DNA from: Chara braunii
Lineage: Eukaryota > Streptophyta > Charophyceae > Charales > Characeae
DNA length: 20,046 nt
Direction of reading: 5' to 3'
Assembly (NCBI GenBank): GCA_003427395.1
Contig: BFEA01000320.1
Span: 995,397-1,015,442, forward strand
Shown piece after piece: positions 1 to 11,263 of the stretch. The notes below the pieces were generated by a model that saw only the letters and a program-made list of their open reading frames with translations, was not told the origin of the DNA and ran no database searches. Numbering within the stretch: the first letter of the stretch is position 1; every line of letters starts with the position of its first letter. The position numbers and the translations under genes are program-made.

Positions 1-62
<62 letters not shown>
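1..62. repeat. (AG)n microsatellite
   Basis: An uninterrupted AG dinucleotide run from the window edge, inside the intron that follows exon 10. Confidence 0.98.
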
Positions 63-65
<3 letters not shown>

Positions 66-107
66 ACGAGCCAAGAAACATTTCTGCAATACCAGTAGGC
101 CTCTCAC

Positions 108-275
108 CTCGTCTTGAGGGCAGTATCCGAGAGCCGATGCGGGGTTCAGTGCGAAGCTGTACCGCACACTATGACCGTTAACAATTGCATCACCATACGA
201 CAACTGCATCATCCCTGTCAAGCACTGCATGACCGTAGATTTCCCTGCCTTATCTCCTCCCAGCAAAACAACAAT
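108..275 (-). CDS. ABCA-like exon 10: Walker A to Q-loop of the NBD
   Basis: A 168-nt exon, phase 0 at both ends, with acceptor GTTTGCAG and donor GACGAG|GTGAGA. It encodes IVVLLGGDKAGKSTVMQCLT with the P-loop, then GMMQLSYGDAIVNGHSVRY, and ends SALGYCPQDE, the ABCA-type Q-loop. The canonical P-loop GxxGxGK[ST] has Lys591 at the third conserved position before AGKST. This is the last exon in the window. Confidence 0.92.
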
Positions 276-3200
276 CTGCAAACAAAACATCGATGCCAAG
301 AACAAACCACTGTCACATCCCTGAGTAGATCGATCCATCACCATTCAATTTCCATCTCAGGGTCCTCAACCACCTCCTCCTCCTCCTCCTCCTCCTCCTC
401 CTCCTCCACCTCTTGCTGGTTCTCTTCTTCTCTCTGTGCTTCCCCATCCCTTTCCCCCGATCTTCAGTAGCCTGTAGAGAAACATCAAAATATGAAGCAC
501 TTTGCGACTTGCCGACCTCCCCCCAACTTCCAGGGGCGTGGAAATAATAGGAATATGCCCCTATGAAGCGGTTCACGATTTGCCTACCACTCCCCAACTT
601 CCAGAGGTGTGGGAATAATAGGAATGTGCCCCATTCTCACCTTTCTCCACCTCTTTCTCCCGACCTTCAGAAGTCCATTGGGAAGGTCAAGATATCTGTA
701 GCGATTGATTGTTTGCACAATTTTGCAGTCCTTTTTCACAATCTCAAGGAGCGTGGGGACGCACCTATTTCTGTGAAATCATCAGAGCAGACCACATGCC
801 AGCTCTCAACAACGTAGGAGGCCATAGTCACACTCATACTTTTTTCACTCAGAGTCTGTCGGACATATTCAGGTATTTTCGGTTGATCTCTGAGCACAAT
901 CGCAGTCAGACGCATTCCGGTTTTCGGTTGATCTGTGAGCGTAATCGCAGTAGACGCATTCAGGTTCGGCCATTATAGTTCACGCAACATCCACAATGGT
1001 CCTAGTGCGAGTACGCTGTGACACACACATAGAAACAGCCCTGGCATGCAAAGCCAAGGTAATCGGCTTAGGGCCTCGCTCCACTACTCTCGACATGCAC
1101 AAAAGACAAAAATCATGGCGGTGTTATCTTTTTCCATGTTCTAGCCGAAGATTCAATCCCGTTTATCACACGTCCAGAGTAAAGGTGCAACACCCTTGAA
1201 AGAAAAAAGAAAGAGAACCACACATAAACCAACAGTTTTTGTAAACAAAAAATAAAAGTCGAGAGGAAAGGAGACAGAGCTGCCTTTGATATAAAAACAA
1301 GAGCGACGACTCTTTACTACCGTCTTCCCCGGAATACAACGCGCCCTCGTTATGACTGCATCCAACCGAAAAGATGGCTTGTCTACATTCACATGAAGAT
1401 GGTAGAAAGGAGCCCAAGAAAATGACACCTTACCTCCCCTCTGGAAACTCCGAGCCATAGTCTTCTTATCCCTGCTGTACCTGATGGGCTTAGTTCGGAA
1501 CTGGACCCAAGGCAGCTAGAGTTCGGATTATCGACCTGTTTGATTCGAAACCACCACACACACACACACACAGATTCCAGTTGCAAATGCCCCAACAACA
1601 AAGAGCAAAGAGGCGAAGAGTTATTTTCAGGACTTGAAGCATCACAACTTGACAATGTGACTTCGGCTGCCGTCATTTCCCCTACTGGCCAGATGTAAAA
1701 TTCTGCACATCCCAGTTGTAAAAAAATAAAAAAAATAAAAAAAATTCCCCTGGCAACAATGACAAAGGGCCTTCCTTGCTCCACTACTGGCCAGATGCAA
1801 AACAACAAGTCCAGCATATCTTTTTTTATCTTTTTTCCACTACTTCCAGTTCCATCTTCCGAGATCTGCTGGAGAGGCACCCTCACCACTTCTCACAACT
1901 GGCGACTACCATCTTCACCCGAATAGAACGCCCAGTCATTATCGCTGTACCTAGACTGAAAGTTGCCCCAAGCACAGGTTTAATGACCGCGTATCAATCA
2001 GTGTTGGACCCGCTGGGTATTGTATTCAGGCGACGATGGCGGCAGCGCGAGACAAATGCCATCCAGCAAAACATCTGTGAAACAGAAGTCATGGCCTTTA
2101 CTTTACCCAAGATCGAGTTTCATCACCAGGTGAGTAGAAGTCACGGTGTTTCCTTCGCCCAAGCAAGATTGGGCTTCTTCACCAGCTGTCTTTTACCCGT
2201 AGCTTCAAGTCGAATTCGTGTCCGGCATGTGTGACCAAAAATTTCGGTAATAATTACTAATATATTACTAATAATAATTCGATATCACAATTTGAAGGAT
2301 CGGGAAAAAAAAAAAAAAAAACACCTGGAGGAGCAATGTCATCCAGGGAAACATCTGCCAGATGGCGATGAGAGAGACATCTTGCTCACTCATGAGTCAT
2401 GGCACCGGGGGTGGTAAATACTAAATACCCATTATTACTACCAACTTCCAAGTGGTTGTGCCTGGGCGGATCAAATACCGACATGTATGCAAAATCAACA
2501 AAGCAGTAGGAAACATGCACATGCACGAATACAAGAAATGCACCTCTCTCAAAACCGGAGCAAGCAAAAAAACAGAGCCTCCGAGGGCATGCATACTCAC
2601 ACTAGACTTTTTTGGCAACACTCTGGAAGTGATTGCAGTCAGATTCATCCACGTCCGGTCAGCATTGTAGCCAGGTGCATTTTGGAAAGTGCTAACCTCT
2701 TCACCCGAATAGAACGCCTGGGTAATTATTGCTGAATCTGGACCGAAAGTTGCACGAAACACAGCTATAATGACCGGGCGTTCTATTCGGGTGGAGACGG
2801 TAGTATAGAGTACGCCCTGAAGAAAGGATAAAAAGAGCTCACCTTCCACAAGTTGTAGCACAGGATAAGATCTCTGTCCTCCGTCTCACTGGTGTCGATC
2901 ATACCCGCTCTCTCCCACATTTCAACGTGCTCTTTTACTCTTTCCTTCTCCTTCTTCAACTCGTCGTCCCGTGTGTCGTCGGTCGGTCCGTCCAACGCCC
3001 ATATATCTCGCAGACTCTCGTCCTTCGGCTCCGGATTATGGAGTGAGCCTTGCAGCAAGCTAAGTGCAATAGTCAGTGCTACGGAGCTCGCCAGCATGCC
3101 AGCGATACTCATGCTCACAAGGTTCGGCCACAGGAAGTACTCTATGGATGGAACATCTGGAGATGGCGCCGCACCATTTTCCGCTCTCAGAAACTGCTGC

Positions 3201-4507
3201 GTCCTTGTGACGAAATGGATGCCGGTAAGAAATGCGTACGGAGGGTCCAGGAACACAAGCAGACCATGTGTGATCATGTTCAAACCTGACTCCCCAATTC
3301 AGAAGCATTGGCGGCATCCATCGATTTCCATATATCCGCCAAAGCGCAGACAGAGAGAGAACACATACTCAAATTGTTAATGCTCAGCAACAAAGTACAA
3401 ACAGAAAGAAGACACAAACTCAGATTGCAACTGCGCAGCAACTGTGTACGCAACTTGTGCCTGCAAGGCCAAGAACAGTGAAGCAATGCAAGCATTTTAA
3501 AAAATCATGCAATTGAACAATGATCTTGGCACACAACACCGTTGACATCGAAATGGACGGTCGGTCGGGTATACGGCGAGTCCACATAGTATATGGCCCA
3601 CCCCACATGGTGCCACCCAGTCAATTGGTACCAACCAACCCACGTGGCATCGTGCAGGCTGTATAATACTGTGCAGCCCACATAGCGCCATAGCCATGTC
3701 AAGGGTGGAGTTGTGCCCGCATTTGATGCGAAGTGGCACCACAACAGCCTCTTTTCCACCCAGATGAGTAGATAAAAAATTCACACAGTTCCACCGTTAA
3801 TAAAGATGAGCAAATCCAGCATCCGAACAGTTTGGATTTTGTACTACATAAAGCACACCGTGTGCGTGTTTTAGGCTGTGTAAAAGACTACCNCCNCCNC
3901 CCCCCCCNCCCCCCCCCCCCCNNCCNCCCATAAACAACATAGTATCACCTACACCACATGATAATGACCAGCCCAGATATTACCACCTGGCCATGCCAAG
4001 GGCCAAGTTGTGTCCAACTTTGGCCATGTGTTTTTTACTTCTATCTCCACCCCCCCCGCCGGTTTGGTGGTTCTGTCATGAGTCAGTCGACATGCATGTC
4101 AATGTTTACTAGAGAGTAGTCCATCGTCTGAAATCAGGAGGTGGAGTTCGTTTTTCTTTGTGTGCAGGGCCTGTTTTCTTGTTTTTTGCTTGCCCGCATA
4201 GATGGCAGAGGAAAGGGCGCAGGACGACGAGGCACAAACTGGAGGAGGAGAAGTACGTGGTGGAGGAGGGACAGGAGGAGAACACAGCAGAGGGCGAGGA
4301 GGCTGAGGAGAGGGATTGGGGAGCATGGCGGCCAGGAGACGGCAACACCAACAGAAAAGAGTTCAAACTTCCAGAACGAAGCCACGAACTGTATATGCTC
4401 AAGAAGCAGGCAGTGAAGACTCACCTTCTGTGAAGACAATAACCCAGAAATACGGGATGATGCCAATGATGACGTAGATGATTGACAGCGTGAAGGCCGC
4501 ACTGCAC

Positions 4508-4579
<72 letters not shown>

Positions 4580-5718
4580 TTCAATCAGTTTGGCTCTTCT
4601 CGTAAACTAAAAAAACGTTTTTTGCAGTATTTCATACCAGATACATGAGTTTTCGTTTTCTTCCATGGGAGAGAGTCACCATTTCAACGAGTTAGTGCTA
4701 CGAGCATGACACAAAGTGCCAAATGGGCCTAGATGAATCCTTCAGGGCAAACCTTCGGTGATACCAATCATACCATATAGAATAAATTGAACAGCTGTGG
4801 AGCATCGTGATGCGCTGCATTGCGCACGTGCGCCGCACAGCGGAAGGGCATGCGTGCGCACGCACGTGATGCACAACACCCCCTTTAAATGGGATCCCTG
4901 AAAAAAAATTTGTGAGGGGTGCAGCGAAGAAAGAAAAAATCTGGGTCGCGCTGACCCCCCAACGCACCCCCCCCCCCAAAAAAAAAAAACAAGAAAAAAA
5001 CATATAGAATTCATTCTAATTCCCTTCTCGTAACGAACATGACACAAAGATTGGAAAGCACAAGAAGACCAATGGGCCTAGCTCAGTTGTTAACCTGTTA
5101 GTAACTTGGTACACCCATCAGCTGTCGAAATACAGACCGAGTTCAAACTCAGATACAACCGGATGAACAGAAAAAATGAATTCTGCACTGCCGGGGGCCT
5201 GCAGTTCAATGATACTATCTCGAGGTCGTCACCCTTCTAAGAAAAAAAAAGCAGGCACTAGAATACACGTGACCATGCCACACAGTCCATGACCAGTACA
5301 CATACGTGGCATTTTCAAATCACCGACAACTATCAGTGCTACACACAAACGTTGATCGGTTGGGAGCCAATGCACACCGTACTGCACACGGTGCGCGCTC
5401 AAAGATGTTTTTTTTTTACATTTTGATTTTCAACTTTTCGAAACTGATTGTTGATCGCAATGATCGGTCATGAATCAAAAGGTTCAAACCTTCGGATCAA
5501 ATGTGCAGGAATGTCACGGAGTGGTCCATTCTCGGGAACAGAAAGAAAAATAAGAAAACAAGGAAAAAGAGAAAGAATTGGGCCTGAAGCCACAGTGGGT
5601 GGAACCCCTGAAATGGATTGATCTTGCAGATAGTATGCTTGCCATTACTTCGATAACAAAGTAACAATTAGGCTGAATTAGCTTAAGAGCTAGTGGAAGG
5701 TGGGCAGGAGGGTGAAGT

Positions 5719-5753
<35 letters not shown>

Positions 5754-5794
5754 CGGAGGGGGGGAGAGGTGCGGGCGGAGGCGGGAGGAGGGTG

Positions 5795-5833
<39 letters not shown>

Positions 5834-8800
5834 GTTGAAAGAAAGGGACTAAAGACAAAGTGAACTCACCACTGGGAATTGAAGAAGCCAAAGCTCAGAG
5901 TGTAGCTCATCAAAACCATCGCTGAACATCCAAACAGAAAAACGGCTGCAAGTGCCGGCAGCGCCCCCTGCATTTTCGATTGGAATCACAAGAAAGCCGT
6001 CCACAGCCGATGGCACTCAGGTTAGGTTCAAGAAGGTCAGATCCGTCTCCCACGGCTTGAACTTTTCTTTCTCTGCGGGACTGTCCGCACGGATACTATG
6101 TCAGCATTGATCTCAAATTACATGACGATCTCAAGCTCCATGTATAAATAAAGAAGAGCCAGTGCAGCTCTGCCCGCATCGAAAAGGAGACAGCTAGACC
6201 CAGTTTCCGGCTTTGACATAAAAAGTAGCAGCACTGAGAGGGGGGCGGGGGGGGGAGGGGGGAGACAAATTATTAAAATTAAAGAATAGAATATCGCAGA
6301 TTCACGGTTGTATGGCCACATTTTCATTGGCTGATCGGAACACAAAATGACAAGACAATGTCGAACATGACGTGAGTAGACAGTGTTTGCTAATCAAATC
6401 AGTCTCTGGCAGGCATTCAATCGCAAAAGGCACATAATGGAAGTAAACAAAGGAACCGATCCCACTATTTTCCGATTGACAGGGGATAAACATGTCCAAG
6501 CAATCGACATGGGATCAACAGCAAATGACAGCATCCGACTGATCCTACCATTTTTCCAAATTTTGTTAATTGAAGTGCATTTTCTCAGGGGATAAGAAAT
6601 ATGGGTTTGAAAGGGGCATTGCGTTGAGGAATAGGCAAATCTCGCAGACGATCCTCCCAATAGGGATTGTAATCAGTGTTGTCAAGCGATCTCATGCCCG
6701 CAATGGAGGGATGCTTCGAGTTGGTGTTATTATACATTTGACCTAGGTTACCTAGGACGGCCGACCATGGGCCGGCGGGGCAACTCGCCATTGCGTTGAG
6801 GAATATGCAAATCTCGCAGACGATCCTCCCAATAGGGAGTGTAATCAGTGTTGTCAAGCGATCTCATGCCCGCAATGGAGGGGTGCTTCAAATTGGTGTT
6901 ATTATACATTTGACCTAGGTTACCTGGGATGGCCGACCATGGGCCGGCTGAGCAACTCGTCTTGGAAGGTCGCCACTGGTTGGATAAATTCGGGCGACTT
7001 AACAGAAAAGGCAAGCCGGTCCATGGCGCCGCATTCAAAAACACACCCTTCTTTTCAGTTGCTGCATTGTGCTAAGGGGCATACTTAAGAGGATAGAAGC
7101 AGAACGGGCACGGGAAAGGAGGCAAATAGGGGATCACACCAACTCACATGGATAAAAGGAGGGCGACCAAACACCCATCCCATCAGTATGATAATACCAC
7201 CGCACAATGCAAACATCACCATGTCCACTACGTAAGTTGAAGCCCAATATGCTGATCCGCGGAGCCCTGACAGATGTAGTATTGGTCTCAACCCCACCTC
7301 TTTCTCACAAAGTACCTGAGCACAGTCGTTAAACAATGGAAAGCGAAACCAAACCACAGAAACAAAACTATCAATGCACAATGACTGTGCTGCTTGGCAG
7401 TGCATCATTAAAGTTCCAAAGCACACCGCCATGACATGACATAGGGAAAAAAACTACAAGCCCAGAAAACCAAAAAGAGTTTGTGGCCTTCCCAATGCAC
7501 ATTGGATGCCTTACTTGCCGATGCACGATTCAAAGTTTGAAAGCACGCTAGCGGGGCAGAACACAAGTAATCTGTGAAGCGCACATAACCAAAGAAGCCA
7601 ATAGCCTTCCAATTTTGCCGCGTGCTTATGCGGCCCAGTACACACACCGCGAAACAAACAAGGCGTTGTGAACGCTGCAATCATACATTTGACAACTGTT
7701 GAAGAAGAAAAGAACAGGACCCAAACAGTGCACTCAAAGCAGGTCAGAATTGCAGTTCCAGCTTCGCACGACGAGTTTTCGCACGAGCAGCAGGTATGAG
7801 CTGGTGCACAAACTGCACAAACACACATCTGGCAATGAGGCTCAGAAGTAAGCCAACAGTCAAAAAACATAGAAAAGTGAAATCAAAACTCCTACTGTCC
7901 ATTCCTTCGGGACATCCGTTAAAATTGGAGCGGTACAGAGAAGGAAAAAACAACAACAACTCCTACCGTCAACTTTGCATAGTGACTGTGAATCTCAAAG
8001 GGCGAATTCGAAGTCGAAGAGTGCCTTGTATGTATAGCACACATGCAAGGCTCAGCGTGCAAGCTGCTGATAGTGGAGCAGACTCCAAACATGAGACTAG
8101 TACAACTGTCTTTCCAGTTTGCGAGTGCAAATCAACTATAGGAAGCCCACGTACACCCGATCCAAAAGGCAAAGAGACGGAGAAATCCGAGGTAAATACA
8201 CAAGCATTATGGAAGAGATCGACGATGGACAACCTCCAGAAATTTTCAACAAAGTCGAACAACCCACAAGTCACGGAAAAGCTGCCACAATGGGAAGCCC
8301 TCAGAAACATCCAGCCAATCCAGAAGGCAAGCAACGTTGGAATCCAGGGAACCTGGAAGTGTTATGGAAGTTGGACAATGGAGAAGCCTAAAGAAACAGA
8401 ATACATATACAGGAGGCAAACAACAGCCACAACTTCCCCTCCTACCTGCGCTGCCAGGATCGGCGCCACCAATATGAGGCCAACAACAACGAGCGCACTG
8501 ACCAAGTATGCCACCAAGTCATTAACATCCTCCCAAGGAAGAGGACGCCCTCGTGGAGTCAACGTCTTAGTTATCATGTGATCCGCACTGGTAAGATTTG
8601 AAGCCAGAAGCTTAAAGAAGGCGTTGTCTATGGTTGCCACGACTCTCGCCAGCTGATGCACATGCCATGGCTGATAAATGACCGTGTAATTGTTCACACA
8701 CTCTGCACAAACAAATTCCACAGCGTGAGTAAACTCTTGCAAACAAGATAACAATCGACTCAGAAAGCTCTTGATTAAACTCTATTTATGTACCAGCAGT

Positions 8801-11170
8801 GCACAACCTACAACAGCCTTTTTCTGTATGCCTTTAATGTTTGAATCATCAGCATTCACGAGATTTCCAATGCGGAATGGTTGGTACATGATCCGAAAGT
8901 ACCCGCTCTTTCTCAGCAACTGAAACACCAAATGCAACATGTTCTTGATAAAGAGACATCCTTTTGCTAGAAGTGCTGATATGGTCGTCTGATGTACTGG
9001 TCTGTCAGGGCAGTGTTCTATAGGACTGTGTTAGCTGTATCCCTTGCTAAACCCTAAACCCTAGTGTACATAGTAATCCTTGTAGACCGACTGTGTTTTG
9101 TTGGTACGAGGGTTTGAAGGTCCTACGGGTGTCAGAGTGGGGGTCTAAGGGGTCTGCATTTTGAGATGCTTAGTGTAATAGTAGCTGTAGTTAGTTTCGG
9201 GATTGGTCTGTGAATGATGGTGTGATTAGAACGGTGGGGTGTGTGTGGTCTATGATTTAGCTGATCACTTTTGTCTGGGTAGTCTAATTCGATTATACTA
9301 GTTTCCGTTGTTCACTGGTGGTAGATGGGATAACAAGGAGTTTTGGTGGGTTAGTGATTGGATCATCTGGTTCCTATTGGCACATCCGTTAGATGCGTTC
9401 TACTTCCCGGAGTGTTCTGAGGTTGGGTTAGGGGTGTGCGATTGCGTCTCCATTGTCCGAAGTATATTCTATCCTGCACTATCGTGGCTCTTCCCCCAGT
9501 ATGTTCTTTGAAAAGGATTGTTCTGTATCTTTTTGCAGGTTTTATTCCAGCGTCCCCTATACTCTGTTTCTATCATGTTTAGCACTCCCTCCCATGTCTC
9601 ATGGTTGCTCACTGAAGTGTGATCAATCGTTTCTTGGCACCTACGCTTCCATATCCCCCATAAGGTAGCTAGTCTCATCACCTGGAATAACACAACCTCA
9701 TGTCTGTGCCATGAATTAGGCAGCTGTAATCCTAGTAGTAGTGGAAGTTGTTCAGCTAGGTGTGTCTTGTTCGTGATTGTCAGCCAGAGTGTTGCTGTTT
9801 GGTTCCAGATCTATTGTGCCTTTTGACAATGTAAGAGGCAATGTTCTATATCCTCTCTCATCTGGTCCGGGCAAATGGAGCATAATTCCTGAAAAGGAGA
9901 CCATGTTTGGTTGTTCCTTCTCTTATATAGCCATGCATTTACTGGCAAAGCTCGATGAGCCAGGAGCCATTGAAAGCTTCTTAGTTTGGTTGTTGTTATG
10001 GAGAGAATATTGTTCCAGGGGTTTAGGGGAGTATTATTTGGCGGTATGATGAGGTGATTTTCCCATCTATGGTTTATTATTTGAGCAGTGGAGATAGACC
10101 TTAATCTCAACGTGTATCCTAGTTTCGTGGTATATTCCAGAATGTTAGTGCNCTTTTCTATTCCTAATCTGCNGGATTTCTTTTTCCAGGCCCATTCCGC
10201 TGGGTCAATTTCTAATTCTTCTATACTTGTTGTTGGCTTATAGATATGGCGTTTTTCTGTTTCCACGACCCTTACTTTTCTTACCGCTTGCTCTGGTAGG
10301 GCTAGTTCTCCTGTAGGGGTTTGGGTTAGTAGGCTGGTAGTTGTCCCTGGTTCTTCTATTTGATACATATCGCAGATGAGCCAAGCTGCTCCTGGTCCTT
10401 CTCTTTTGCGGATTTGGCCTGATACAAATTCGCCATAAACCAAGACAGAAGTAGCAGAAAAAGGACAGTGTGAAGTAGGGTTTAGGGTCTAAGAGACAAA
10501 GAGGGGAAACAGGACTACACAGTGTAAGGTAGGATTTACGGTTTAACAGACATAGAGGGCAAAAGGAGAGGCAGTAATAGAAAAGGTTATACAGCAAAAG
10601 AGACAGCAAAAGGCGTACAAGTGTACCAGAAGGCTCTCGTATAATCATAGATATCCGACAGCATTACGACTGAGAGGAGCAGATCTGGGATCACACAGAT
10701 TGAGGGGCCGAATATATGCAGGCTAGATTAGGCAGAGGTGAGAGGTGGTACATCCTTCTTCATGGAAGTAATCAATGCCGCCTGCTCAGGCCTCTCAACC
10801 ATAATGGGGAGGAGCGTGTGTGAGTTATTTTATGTACTCCATATTGACTTGCCGGGGGAATAGGAACCGGACTGTTGCTCCCCAGAATGGCAGGAGCCAG
10901 AACCTGAGGTTCTGTTTTTTGTAAAAAAAAAAAAAAAAAAAAAAAGAGACATCCTTTTGCTGCCACCAGTTTGTCATTCCTGATGCCCATTTAATTGCCA
11001 AGAAACTCACCCATCCCTGAGGTCTGCGAACAATCTTAGCCATGACAGTTGTTGACAGGGGAACTTGACATGCACTTCCAGAAATTTAGGAAAAGGGACA
11101 AGCCCCCATTCATGTAAGGAAGGCAGAAGCTTCTCTGAAGGGCATGAAGAGGGCCCATCAAAGAAGCACG

Positions 11171-11263
<93 letters not shown>

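Larger units (their letters stand above)
276..1433 (-). other. Intron 9 of the ABCA-like gene
   Basis: No coding sequence recognised. It holds a (CCT)n run at about 371-408, a 71-bp tandem duplication (491-561 and 562-632), a 45-bp tandem duplication (876-920 and 921-965), a stretch at 997-1010 that matches the end of the foldback element at 15107-15226 at 13 of 14 bases, and a worn half-copy of the palindromic element near 1320-1365. Confidence 0.7.
1536..2842 (-). other. Intron 8 of the ABCA-like gene
   Basis: Holds a short (CA)n run at 1556-1572 next to the exon 9 acceptor, a duplicated CTACTGGCCAGATG motif (about 1682 and 1784), two related palindromic elements (about 1913-2007 and 2699-2796), an A-run near 2306-2322, and a short dispersed repeat (ATG[CT]CATCCAG near 2056 and 2337). 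No exon recognised. Confidence 0.65.
4502..5869 (-). other. Intron 6 of the ABCA-like gene
   Basis: Holds the (CA)n tract at its 3' end, a tRNA-like SINE candidate near 5060-5250, two poly-G runs near its 5' end, and a short direct repeat (ACATGACACAAAG near 5037, GCATGACACAAAG near 4703, each followed by AATGGGCCTAG). No exon recognised. Confidence 0.65.
8969..10942 (+). mobile_element. 5'-inverted (twin-primed) LINE insertion
   Basis: A roughly 1.97-kb insertion with a 19-bp exact target duplication and a poly(A) tail (from about 10923) on the plus strand, the marks of target-primed reverse transcription. The left part carries a LINE ORF2 C-terminus on the minus strand, opposite to the tail. 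The right part (from about 10450) looks like LINE 3' untranslated sequence in the sense direction. An inverted 5' piece followed by a sense 3' piece is the known outcome of twin priming. TTTAGGG-type motifs appear in the same element-sense in both parts (minus strand at 9047-9063, plus strand at 10473-10487). The exact inversion point is not determined. Confidence 0.78.

Noticed and set aside
313-597. Arg-rich and Ser-rich frames at the (CCT)n run
   Set aside because: Low-complexity artefacts of a trinucleotide repeat.
632-700. Possible exon on the minus strand (CTACAG...AAAG|GTGAG)
   Set aside because: Its peptide is short and basic with no NBD similarity; exons 9 and 10 already join in phase to give a sound strand-P-loop order.
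7316-8445. A missing ABCA exon between TM2 and the EKE motif
   Set aside because: Exons 4 and 5 join in phase 0 with the family's normal spacing, and no candidate with good splice sites and membrane-like sequence was found.
7796-8581. 261-codon plus-strand reading frame
   Set aside because: It runs antisense to exon 4 and through a U6 fragment, is rich in Thr, Ser and Lys without any motif, and conflicts with strong minus-strand exon evidence.
9045-9064. Telomere or chromosome end from CCCTAAA repeats
   Set aside because: Only about 2.5 units, inside a LINE insertion in an intron; a related motif occurs in the LINE's other part.
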